DNA of 13,249 nt. It comes from Verrucomicrobiia bacterium (GTDB lineage: Bacteria; Verrucomicrobiota; Verrucomicrobiia; JABWAM01). Location: positions 1 through 13,249 of the forward strand of contig JABWAM010000042.1 in assembly GCA_013360985.1 (NCBI GenBank), in the 5' to 3' direction. This document shows positions 6,584 through 13,249 of the stretch, one piece after another (positions within the stretch are counted from its first letter, which is position 1; every line of letters starts with the position of its first letter). Made by a program: the position numbers and the translations under genes. The notes under the pieces were generated by a model that did not search any database, was not told the origin of the DNA, and saw only the letters and a program-made list of their open reading frames with translations.

Positions 6584-8875
6584 TCAATGGAACTTGAGAG
6601 TGGTGGCGAGATAGAACACGCGCGTCGGCCCGGGATAGACGCCCTTCTGCTGCCCCGTTCGGCGTTGGGTTGCGTAGGTTTCATCGAACAGATTGTTGAT
6701 CCCGGCGCTGATCGTCAGAAGCTCCGTCACTTGCCAGCGGAATTTCAGGTCGAACACCGTGTAGGCATCGAGTTCTCCGACGGTGGCAATGTTGTTTTCC
6801 GGAACGGTATTGGCGTTGTCGGAAAAGCGTTTGCCGACGTAGCGTCCCTGGAAACCGACGTTCAACTGGTTCCGATAGTCGTACAGGAGGCCGAAGGTGT
6901 AGGTGTCGTTCGCCACATATGGCAGGGTGCGATCCTGAAACGCGCCGTTGGCAAAGACGGATTCGATCAGGCTCGCTCCGGCTTGAAGGAAAATCTCGTG
7001 ATCCGGCGTCTGATGCGGATTGTCTTCGAGAATCGTTTGGGAGAGGCCGACGAGCCCGATCTGGGCGACGCCTTCGAAACCGTAACTCTCGGTATCGTAG
7101 TTTGCGGCTGCTCCGCCGGAGACCACCACCTGATCCGAAAACTCGGTGTAATAGCCGCCCACATCGGCCTGCAGCCAGGCATAGGGCTCGGCGCGAATAC
7201 CGCCCTCGTAGGTCCACGCGGTCGAAGGCTTCAGGTCGAGGCTCGAGGCCCCGATGGCGGGATTGAAGGAGTCCCCGAAGGTCGGAGGACGAAAGGCCCG
7301 CGACACGTTCAGGTAGGCCAAGGTCTTCGGCGCCAGACGATAAGACGCGCCGAGGCCGGGGATCCAGACGTCGTAATCCTTGGATTGCTCGGCCGTGCCC
7401 GCAAAGACGTCCGTTCGGGATTGCGCGATGTATTCATAGCGCCCTCCGGGGGTGAGGCTCAGTTCCGGCGTGAGCTTGAATTCGTTTTCGACATAGGCCG
7501 CCGCGACGAAGGAGTCCAACTGGTCTTCCGCGGTGCGAACGGCGTTGTCGTTCCGCGCGGCGCCGGTCCTTCCGGTGAAGCTTCGGCGGTTCACGTCGTC
7601 GTGATAAAACCGGCTTCCGATCCTCAATTGGTGATCGGTCATGCCGGCGGCGTCGTAGGTCAGCGTGTGCTTGGGTTCGAAGCCGACCGTCTCGAAATTG
7701 CGCAGGAACTGCCCGTTGCTGTTCGCGAGAGCCATGTTCGGCGTCGTGTTGCTCACAAAGTTTTGGAGATACCAATCGCGCTGGTAAGAGTAGGCGTAGA
7801 ACAGGAGGTCGAGCGCCTGTTGATCGGTGAGTTGATGATGGGTTCGCACGTCGCCCTCGATGCGTTCCCCGAAGAACACGTCGTTCGGTTTGCTGCTGAT
7901 GGTTCGGTTCGAGCGGAATTGAGAGGGCAGCAGGCCGCCCGGGGTCTCCGATCGCTCGTCATCGTAGTGAAAGTGGATTTGAACGGAATGATCCTCGTTC
8001 GGGCGATAGATGAGTTTGGTGTCCACATCGTCGATGCTGTAGCCGAGGCTGTTCCTGAATCCGTCTCCTCCCTTGTGCATATACTCGACGGCGTAAGAGA
8101 GTTTGCCTTCGGTGCCGCTGACGGCCATGTTGCCGAGATAGTCGCCATAGGTGTCGAAGCGGCTGTCGAGGATCAGTTCCCATGGATACGCGGACGGCGC
8201 GCGGGAGATGAGGTTGATGACGCCCCCCACTGTGTTCGGGCCGAAAAGGATGGAGGAGCCGCCCTTGAACACCTCGATCGCCGCAACCCGTTCGGCCGGT
8301 ACGCCGTAATACGCGGCCTGTTCGGAGTACATGGAGGGCTGGGTCGGCACGCCGTCATGCAGCATCTGGACATATTCGCTGCGGATCGGATTCAATCCGC
8401 GCAGGCTGACATCGGGCTTCGTGCCGCGCCCGTCCTCGTCCACGTAAGCGGCGCCGGGGATCCTGGCGAGGACTTCGCCAAGGTTGTTCGCCTTCTGGAT
8501 GGCGAGATCCCTCGGGGACATGGTGGCGACGGAACCGGGATAGTTTTCGCGGACGCGCGCGATCCGGGCGGCTGTGGGATCCGCCTCCTTGTCTCCCCGG
8601 ACCACGACTTCCGGGAGAGTGGTGGTGTTCGTGACTCCCGGTGAAACGGATGCGGCCGCCGCTTTTTCAGCCCGGCTGGGAGCGGCGGACATCAGGAGGA
8701 GGACCGCAGCGGCGAAGCGAAGGCCGCCCGCGACGGCGTTGAGAACGGCGAGCCTCGGACACCGCGATCGCGGGATGCGGACGACCGGGGCGAGGCGCGC
8801 GGCGTGCGCCTCCAAGGATTGAGAGGACGGTCGGAACGGGAGAACGGCTTTTTTCATGCGGAGAGAATGACCCAT
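6584..8875 (-). CDS. TonB-dependent outer-membrane receptor, FecA-like
   Basis: A 763-residue ligand-gated porin importing a scarce substrate, probably a ferric or other metal chelate, across the outer membrane. A long N-terminal export signal has its hydrophobic core at about 49-65 (GLRFAAAVLLLMSAAPSRA). A TonB box follows (TLPEVVV, about 86-92), through which the operon's TonB would act. The plug (about 105-228) includes NNLGEVLARIPGA, DVSLRGLNPIRSEYVQ, DGVPTQPSMYSE and FGPNTVGGVINLISR. The RGLNPxRS and DGVP motifs resemble FecA. The rest is a 22-strand-type barrel with aromatic-rich strands, the NLFDETY box near the end and the terminal strand RVFYLATTLKFH. The C-terminal residue is His rather than the usual Phe. 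ATG 8875 has a weak GGGA 9 bases upstream; ATG 8857 (MKKAVLPF) is an alternative. It is the first gene of the operon. Confidence 0.95.
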   Translation of the reverse strand: MGHSLRMKKAVLPFRPSSQSLEAHAARLAPVVRIPRSRCPRLAVLNAVAGGLRFAAAVLLLMSAAPSRAEKAAAASVSPGVTNTTTLPEVVVRGDKEADPTAARIARVRENYPGSVATMSPRDLAIQKANNLGEVLARIPGAAYVDEDGRGTKPDVSLRGLNPIRSEYVQMLHDGVPTQPSMYSEQAAYYGVPAERVAAIEVFKGGSSILFGPNTVGGVINLISRAPSAYPWELILDSRFDTYGDYLGNMAVSGTEGKLSYAVEYMHKGGDGFRNSLGYSIDDVDTKLIYRPNEDHSVQIHFHYDDERSETPGGLLPSQFRSNRTISSKPNDVFFGERIEGDVRTHHQLTDQQALDLLFYAYSYQRDWYLQNFVSNTTPNMALANSNGQFLRNFETVGFEPKHTLTYDAAGMTDHQLRIGSRFYHDDVNRRSFTGRTGAARNDNAVRTAEDQLDSFVAAAYVENEFKLTPELSLTPGGRYEYIAQSRTDVFAGTAEQSKDYDVWIPGLGASYRLAPKTLAYLNVSRAFRPPTFGDSFNPAIGASSLDLKPSTAWTYEGGIRAEPYAWLQADVGGYYTEFSDQVVVSGGAAANYDTESYGFEGVAQIGLVGLSQTILEDNPHQTPDHEIFLQAGASLIESVFANGAFQDRTLPYVANDTYTFGLLYDYRNQLNVGFQGRYVGKRFSDNANTVPENNIATVGELDAYTVFDLKFRWQVTELLTISAGINNLFDETYATQRRTGQQKGVYPGPTRVFYLATTLKFH

Positions 8876-9013
8876 TTCCGAAAGTCCCGCTTTCGATGCG
8901 TTGCGAATTATTGTCGGACGGTTGCGCTCTTCGCGCGCCGATCAACGACGGCTTGCTTCCGCTCCCGCCGGGAAAGCAGAATGCCTTCTTCCGTCCTCGG
9001 ACGGATTTCTCTC
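8876..9013. promoter_or_regulatory. Divergent control region between the receptor operon and the MBL RNase gene
   Basis: This is the only divergent intergenic region in the window, so both transcripts probably start here. It contains an AT-rich island at 8905-8914 (GAATTATTGT core) that could be part of a promoter or metal-regulator site. On the minus strand it reads GACAATAATTCG, which resembles a half Fur box only weakly. A 6-bp perfect stem lies at 8879-8895. A 7-bp near-palindrome lies at 8990-9005 (TCCGTCC TC GGACGGA). The octamer TCGGACGG occurs at 8914-8921 and again at 8997-9004. I see no confident sigma-70 -35/-10 pair. Confidence 0.4.
8879..8895 (-). promoter_or_regulatory. Stem-loop at the ribosome-binding site of the receptor gene
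   Basis: Read on the minus strand, a perfect 6-bp stem (CGAAAG/CTTTCG) closes a 5-nt loop CGGGA and ends 3 bases before ATG 8875. The loop carries GGGA, the only Shine-Dalgarno-like bases near that start. The structure could display or restrict the ribosome-binding site. With only six pairs, chance is a real alternative. Confidence 0.3.
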
Positions 9014-10408
9014 ATGAAGATTACTCCCCATGGCGCCGCGGGCGGCGAGGTCACGGGATCCTCCTATCTCGTCGAAACCGATCGCGCGCGCGTCCTCGTG
9101 GACTGCGGCCTCTTTCAGGGCGGCAAAGACGCCGACGCGCGGAATCGGACGCCTCACGGGGGAGAAACCGGACGCCTTGACGCGGCGCTCCTCACGCATG
9201 CCCATCTCGACCACTCGGGGCGACTCCCCCTCCTGGCGCCCTTGGGATTCCGCGGACCGGTGTGGGCGACGCCGGCCACGATCGAGATGACGAGCCTCAT
9301 CCTGCACGACGCGGCCAAGATCCAAATCGGCGATCTCGAAAAGCACAACCGCCACCGCGCGCGCGAGGGCAAACCCCCGCTCGAGCCGCTCTATCGCCCG
9401 CAGGATGTCGAGCGCATCCTCTCGCATCTGCGCCCCGCGCCGTATCACGAATCGGTCGAAGTCGCGCCGGGAATCTCCGCGGAATTCGTCGAGGCGGGCC
9501 ACATGCTCGGCTCGACGAGCATCCGTCTCACCTGCCGCGACGGCGGGCGAACGCGCGCCGTGGTTTTTTCGGGCGATCTCGGGCCGCGCACCGCGCCGAT
9601 CCTGCGGGACTTCGAGCCGTTTCGCGCGGCGGAGCTCGTTTTTCTCGAATCCACGTACGGCGACCGCGACCATCGTCCCTTCCTCGAAACCGTGGAACAA
9701 TTCCTCGCGATCTTGAGGCAGGCCGTCGAAGAGAAGGCGAAGATCTTGGCGCCGACCTTCGCCGTCGGGCGGGCGCAGGTCTTGACCTTGATCCTCGCGC
9801 GCGCCTTTCGCGAGGGGGCGCTCGCGCCGTTCCCCGTGTTTCTCGACAGCCCGATGGCCATCGAAGCGAGCCGGATCTACGCGCGGCATGTCGAGCTGTT
9901 CGACGATGAGATGCTCAAGTTTCTCAAGTCCGGTTCGGTCGAACGCGATCTCGCCACGCTTAAGCTCTCCGCTTCCGCCGCGGAATCGAAGGCGATCAAC
10001 GATGTCGCCGGCCCCTGTTTCATCATGGCGGGCGCGGGGATGTGCACCGGCGGACGCATCCTCCACCATCTGCGCCACAACCTCGGCAAGCCCGAGAATC
10101 ACGTGGTGATCGTCGGCCATCAATCGCGCGAGTCGCTCGGTCGCCGTCTGGTCGAAGGGGAAAAGGCGGTCAACATCTTCGGCGAAAAGATCGCCGTGCG
10201 CGCGCAAATCCATACCCTCGGCGGTTTCAGCGCCCACGCGGGGCAGAGCGATCTGCTGGCGTGGTTCGAGAAGCTGGCGCCGTCGAACCCGCGCGTGGCC
10301 CTGACGCATGGGGAAAACGGGCCGCGTCAGGCCCTGGCCGCGCGCATCCGCGCGCGGTTCGCGCTCGACGCGGCGCTGCCGGAGGTCGGCGAAACCCTCG
10401 AGGCCTGA
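9014..10408 (+). CDS. Beta-CASP metallo-beta-lactamase RNase (CPSF73/TTHA0252-like)
   Basis: A 464-residue cytoplasmic zinc-dependent nuclease of the beta-CASP RNA-processing family. The metallo-beta-lactamase motifs are complete: Asp30 (VDCGLFQGG), HAHLDH (His62, His64, Asp66, His67), AGHMLGS (His163), FSGDLG (Asp188) and a final ALTHGE (His432). The beta-CASP insert (about 205-400) shows LESTYGDRDH, APTFAVGRAQ, DSPMAIEAS and IMAGAGMCTGGRILHHL; VGHQSRESLGRRL and GGFSAHAGQ (His408) follow. Members such as T. thermophilus TTHA0252 cleave RNA, and length and motifs match. I start at ATG 9014 (MKITPHGAAGGEVTGS) because the family N-terminus begins there; in-frame ATG 8981, with GGGAAAG upstream, would add 11 residues. 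It diverges from the receptor operon and is followed after 2 bp by a small gene. Its RNA target is unknown. Confidence 0.93.
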   Translation: MKITPHGAAGGEVTGSSYLVETDRARVLVDCGLFQGGKDADARNRTPHGGETGRLDAALLTHAHLDHSGRLPLLAPLGFRGPVWATPATIEMTSLILHDAAKIQIGDLEKHNRHRAREGKPPLEPLYRPQDVERILSHLRPAPYHESVEVAPGISAEFVEAGHMLGSTSIRLTCRDGGRTRAVVFSGDLGPRTAPILRDFEPFRAAELVFLESTYGDRDHRPFLETVEQFLAILRQAVEEKAKILAPTFAVGRAQVLTLILARAFREGALAPFPVFLDSPMAIEASRIYARHVELFDDEMLKFLKSGSVERDLATLKLSASAAESKAINDVAGPCFIMAGAGMCTGGRILHHLRHNLGKPENHVVIVGHQSRESLGRRLVEGEKAVNIFGEKIAVRAQIHTLGGFSAHAGQSDLLAWFEKLAPSNPRVALTHGENGPRQALAARIRARFALDAALPEVGETLEA

Positions 10409-10410
10409 CG

Positions 10411-10818
10411 ATGAAGGATCTACGCGCCCTGACCAATGCCCACCAGGACGTCCGCCTCGTGAGCCTCCGCGCATGGAAAGGCGCGGACGCCATCGCGCGG
10501 CGCGATGAGGCCGGGCCTTACGTGATCGGCCAGGAGGGATACGATCCGGACGATCCCACGCTGACGCCCGGGGAGTTTCTCCTGGGCAAATCCGGAGCCT
10601 GGATTCGCGTATCGGATTTTTTCCGGCTTCCGGCCGAGGAACGGCGAAAGGAGTTTGTTTTCGGCGCCGCCGCGGAGGTCATCCAAATGATGATGAGCCT
10701 GCCCGCAAGGCCGCGCGTGCTGCGCGCCGTCTCGACAGCGGCGGCGGCGGAAGAGGACGAAGATCTGCGCGCGACGATGGGCGAGATCGGTCGTGGAACG
10801 CCGCTCGAAGGAGTTTGA
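10411..10818 (+). CDS. Hypothetical protein, 135 aa, coupled to the beta-CASP RNase
   Basis: I do not recognise this family. The protein is soluble, with no signal peptide or membrane segment. The N-terminal half is mixed (VRLVSLRAWKGADAIARRDE, then PYVIGQEGYDPDDPTLTPGE). The middle, KSGAWIRVSDFFRLPAEERR, reads like a small alpha/beta domain. A hydrophobic helix EFVFGAAAEVIQMMMSL (81-97) follows, then an acidic, Ala-rich tail (AAAAEEDEDLRATMGEIGRG). The ATG is 2 bp after the RNase stop, so the two genes are very probably co-transcribed and perhaps translationally coupled. That spacing suggests, but does not prove, a shared process. Intact frame and typical GC-rich third positions support it being a real gene. 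Confidence 0.72.
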   Translation: MKDLRALTNAHQDVRLVSLRAWKGADAIARRDEAGPYVIGQEGYDPDDPTLTPGEFLLGKSGAWIRVSDFFRLPAEERRKEFVFGAAAEVIQMMMSLPARPRVLRAVSTAAAAEEDEDLRATMGEIGRGTPLEGV

Positions 10819-10853
10819 GGCGTGAACTTCGCCTCGGAGACCGCGCGCGGAGC

Positions 10854-10882
10854 GATCTTTCGCCTTGGGAACGCGAAAGATC
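10854..10882. terminator. Perfect 10-bp stem-loop in the 10819-10907 gap
   Basis: GATCTTTCGC (10854-10863) and GCGAAAGATC (10873-10882) are perfect inverted repeats around a 9-nt loop. A second weaker stem, CCGGG/CCCGG, follows immediately (10882-10886 and 10894-10898) around GTTAAC. No T-run follows, so an intrinsic terminator of the standard kind is not shown. It lies 36 bp after the small hypothetical gene and 25 bp before the next ATG. It could end the first transcript, form a 5' leader structure for the next gene, or be an operator. Confidence 0.45.
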
Positions 10883-10907
10883 CGGGTTAACCTCCCGGTC
10901 TTGCGTC

Positions 10908-13249
10908 ATGGCTCACGGGGACCCCATTCACCCGTCCGCGCCCGAGGGCGGCGCCGCCGCCGTCGCGCGCGTGGACCTGCACGTGCATTCGCGCTACTCC
11001 GATCGTCCGTCGGAATGGATCCTCCGGCGCGTCGGCGCACCGGAGTGTTATACCGAACCTGAGATGATTTGGGATCGCGCGCGCGCGGCAGGGATGCGTT
11101 TCGTCGCGATCACCGATCACAACGAGATCAAGGGCGCGCTCGAGCTTCAGGCGCGCCATCCGGGGGAAGTCATCCTCGGCGAAGAGATCACAACCTATTT
11201 CCCCGAGAACGGCTGCAAGATGCATATCCTGGCTTGGGGGCTCACCGAGGCGCTCCATCAGGAGCTCCAGGGCGCCCGCGGCGACATCGTCGAGTTGGCG
11301 GCCTGGCTTCGGGCGAAAGGGGTGCTCCACGCCGTGGCGCACCCTTTTTACCAGAACAACGCGCGCCTCACGCTCGACCAGTTCGAGAAGCTCATCCTGC
11401 TCTTCAAGCATTTCGAGGGGCTCAACGGCGCCCGCGATCCATTGATCAGCGCGCTCGCGGTGGAAATCCTCCGCGCGTTGACTCCGGAAACGCTCGCGCA
11501 TCTCGCGGACCGCCACGGGATCGTCCCGGCGTTCGGCGAGCCGCATGTGAAGTTTCTCACGGGCGGCTCGGACGATCACTCCAGCGTGTTCATTGCGCGC
11601 GCGTGGACGGAGACTCCCGCGGCCGCCGATCCCGCGGAGTTCCTCGCGCACGTCCGGGCCGGCCGCTGTGCGTTCGGCGGGCGCGCCGGGTCGCCGCTCA
11701 CGCTGTCGCACGGCGTCTACAACATCGCGTACCTGTACTACTCCGACAAACTGAAGCGCGGGTCGCGCGGCGGGCATGAGCTGATGGTCAAGGTCTTCGA
11801 GAACTTCGTGGCGGGGCGGGATCCCGCCCGCTTCTCGTTCGGCGCGCGGGTGCGTTACGCGGCGCGCAAACTCGTCCGCCGGCGGCGGAGCGCGCGCGAG
11901 CGCGACCTCTCGCTCAGCGCGCAGATCGCAAGTCTCTTCCGCGACGACGGTTTTCGGCGGGGGCTCGACGGCGACCTTGCGAAATCCGAGGAAGCCGAAG
12001 TGCGGTCGTTCCGCATCGCGAGCCGGATCGTAAACCGCCTCAGCTACACCTTCCTCCGCCGCGTGATCGAGAAGGCTGCCGAGGGAAATATCGTGGACTG
12101 TCTCCAAGCGGTCAGCGCCCTCGGGCCGATCGCGCTCGGCGCGGCGCCCTACTTCGTCGCGTTCAAGCATCACTCGAAGAACCGCGCCCTGATGGCCGAG
12201 GCGGGCCGCCGCTTCCTGGGGCGCGAACCCGAGGAGCTCGCGCGGCGGCGGCGCGCGTGGTTCACCGACACGCTGCAGGACGTGAACGGCGTGTCGCATA
12301 CCATCGAGCAGATCTGCCGGGTGGCGACTCACGTCGGCGCCGACATCGAGGTGATCGTCTCGAAGTCGCGCCTCGCGCCGACCGATTTCCCGCTGCAGAA
12401 CTTCCCTCCGATGGGCGAGTTTCCTCTCAAGGAATACGCGGGCCTGGAGATCGCCTTCCCGCCGCTGCTCGACATCCTGGAGCACTGCTGGCGCCGGGGA
12501 TTTTCCGAAATCGTGGCGAGCACGCCGGGGCCGGTCGGCCTCGCCGGCGTTCTCGCCGGAAAACTCCTCGGCCTGCGCACCGCCGGCATCTATCACACCG
12601 ATTTCCCGCAGTACGTCCGCGTCTTGACCGAGGACGAGGCGATGGGCGCGTTGACGGGGAAATACATGGAATGGTTCTACGGCCTCGTGGACACCGTGTT
12701 CGTGCCGAGCGAGGCGTATCGGCTGCTCCTCCTCGACCGGGGGTTGCCCGCCGAAAAACTCCGCCTCATGCCGCGCGGTATTGATTGCGCCGGGTTTTCT
12801 CCCGAGAAGCGCGATCCGCGCTTCTGGGAGATGTTCGGCGCGAACGGCGGCGTGCGCTTCCTCTACGTCGGCCGCGTCTCGAAGGAGAAAAACCTCGCGG
12901 TGCTCGCCGAGGCGTGGGCGCGCCTCCGCGCGGAATTCCCCGCCGCGACGCTCGCGCTCGTCGGCGACGGCCCATGGCTCGCCGAGATGCGCCGCCGTCT
13001 CGCGGGGCAAGGGGCGATCTTCACCGGTTTTCTCTCGGGCGAAGCGCTCGCGCGCGCCTACGCCTCCTCGGACGCCTTCGTCTTCCCGAGCACCACCGAC
13101 ACCTTCGGCAACGTCGTCCTCGAAGCCCAGGCCTCCGGCCTCCCGGCGATCGTCACGGATGTCGGCGGCCCGCGCGAGCTGGTGCGCGACGGCGAGACGG
13201 GCCTCGTCGTTCCGGGACAGGACGCCGCCGCCTTGCACGCCGCGATGCG
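10908..13249 (+). CDS. PHP phosphoesterase-GT4 glycosyltransferase fusion (3' truncated)
   Basis: The frame is open from ATG 10908 through the right edge (780 codons, no stop). Residues about 21-270 form a PHP metal-dependent hydrolase domain with every ligand motif intact: DLHVHS (His25, His27), TDHN (Asp70, His71), GEE (Glu92/Glu93), MHI (His106), VAHPF (His145) and GSDDH (Asp222/Asp223, His224). A helical, Arg-rich linker (about 275-445) includes a hydrophobic patch (about 400-418). From about 450 a GT-B fold GT4 glycosyltransferase begins: FTDTLQDVNGVSHTIEQIC, AGIYHTDFPQYV, FVPSEAYRLLL, LMPRGIDCAGFSP, FLYVGRVSKEKNL, then FPSTTDTFGNVVLEAQASG. The latter carries the donor-phosphate-binding EX7E-like region with Asp in the first position. 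The GT half resembles MgtA/SqdX-type lipid glycosyltransferases. PHP may act on a phosphorylated donor, acceptor or product; substrates are unknown. No clear Shine-Dalgarno precedes the ATG. Confidence 0.93.
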   Translation, partial: MAHGDPIHPSAPEGGAAAVARVDLHVHSRYSDRPSEWILRRVGAPECYTEPEMIWDRARAAGMRFVAITDHNEIKGALELQARHPGEVILGEEITTYFPENGCKMHILAWGLTEALHQELQGARGDIVELAAWLRAKGVLHAVAHPFYQNNARLTLDQFEKLILLFKHFEGLNGARDPLISALAVEILRALTPETLAHLADRHGIVPAFGEPHVKFLTGGSDDHSSVFIARAWTETPAAADPAEFLAHVRAGRCAFGGRAGSPLTLSHGVYNIAYLYYSDKLKRGSRGGHELMVKVFENFVAGRDPARFSFGARVRYAARKLVRRRRSARERDLSLSAQIASLFRDDGFRRGLDGDLAKSEEAEVRSFRIASRIVNRLSYTFLRRVIEKAAEGNIVDCLQAVSALGPIALGAAPYFVAFKHHSKNRALMAEAGRRFLGREPEELARRRRAWFTDTLQDVNGVSHTIEQICRVATHVGADIEVIVSKSRLAPTDFPLQNFPPMGEFPLKEYAGLEIAFPPLLDILEHCWRRGFSEIVASTPGPVGLAGVLAGKLLGLRTAGIYHTDFPQYVRVLTEDEAMGALTGKYMEWFYGLVDTVFVPSEAYRLLLLDRGLPAEKLRLMPRGIDCAGFSPEKRDPRFWEMFGANGGVRFLYVGRVSKEKNLAVLAEAWARLRAEFPAATLALVGDGPWLAEMRRRLAGQGAIFTGFLSGEALARAYASSDAFVFPSTTDTFGNVVLEAQASGLPAIVTDVGGPRELVRDGETGLVVPGQDAAALHAAM

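Noticed and set aside
6574..6684. Upstream start at 6684 for the DUF4198 protein
   Set aside because: It would overlap the receptor gene by about 100 bp and push the signal peptide far from the N-terminus.
6518..8644. Long open frame on the plus strand opposite the receptor gene (708 codons)
   Set aside because: The translation has no recognisable domain and is a GC-rich shadow of the clearly real TonB-dependent receptor on the other strand.
8905..8914. Fur box in front of the receptor operon
   Set aside because: Only one hexamer-like half (GACAAT) is visible and it is not palindromic with its neighbour, so I do not call a Fur site.
8942..10474. Minus-strand open frame of 510 codons opposite the beta-CASP gene
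   Set aside because: Antisense shadow; every catalytic motif is on the plus strand.
10887..13238. Long open frame on the minus strand opposite the PHP-GT4 gene (783 codons)
   Set aside because: Rich in Arg, Glu and Ala with no motif. The plus-strand frame carries complete PHP and GT4 motifs, so this is a codon-bias artefact.
1..13249. CRISPR arrays, tRNA or rRNA genes, insertion sequences, attachment sites or phage genes
   Set aside because: I saw no regularly spaced repeats, no tRNA-like cloverleaf, no transposase or integrase motifs, and no terminal inverted repeats.

Overview
This 13.2 kb window is a GC-rich, gene-dense bacterial chromosome segment. It holds 11 protein-coding genes, two of them cut by the window edges. 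I see no rRNA, tRNA, CRISPR array, insertion sequence or phage gene. The host is a diderm, because a TonB-dependent outer-membrane receptor, TonB, ExbB and ExbD are present. The ExbD sequence, the CHASE2/FecR pair and the PHP-glycosyltransferase fusion make me think of Verrucomicrobiota (Opitutae-like) or a related PVC lineage. That placement is an impression from family resemblance, not a search result.

Layout. (1) 1-905, plus strand: the 3' end of an unrecognised gene, then a secreted or anchored FecR-domain protein. (2) 906-1013: a short convergent spacer with small GC-rich palindromes. (3) 1014-3188, minus strand: a CHASE2-class III adenylate cyclase. (4) 3322-8875, minus strand: a compact six-gene uptake operon, in transcription order FecA-like TonB-dependent receptor, DUF4198 periplasmic protein, small PepSY membrane protein, ExbB, ExbD, TonB. 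Its genes overlap as TGATG, ATGA and ATGA, or lie 3-10 bp apart. (5) 8876-9013: a divergent control region. (6) 9014-10818, plus strand: a beta-CASP metallo-beta-lactamase RNase with a small unknown gene 2 bp behind it. (7) 10819-10907: a spacer with a perfect 10-bp stem-loop. (8) 10908 to the right edge, plus strand: a large protein fusing an intact PHP metal-dependent phosphoesterase domain to a GT4 glycosyltransferase.

How the parts may work together. The operon encodes most of one transport route: the receptor for import across the outer membrane, its own ExbB-ExbD-TonB motor, and two accessory proteins (DUF4198 and PepSY) of types often seen with metal or siderophore receptors. No inner-membrane ABC importer is visible here. 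The adenylate cyclase follows TonB on the same strand and could be read through from the operon. FecR, a fold classically linked to FecA-type receptors, sits convergent to the cyclase without a FecI sigma factor. A link between envelope or metal sensing and cAMP is a reasonable hypothesis but is not shown by the sequence.

The most unusual item is the PHP-GT4 fusion at the right end. The rest are recognisable families in a somewhat distinctive arrangement.
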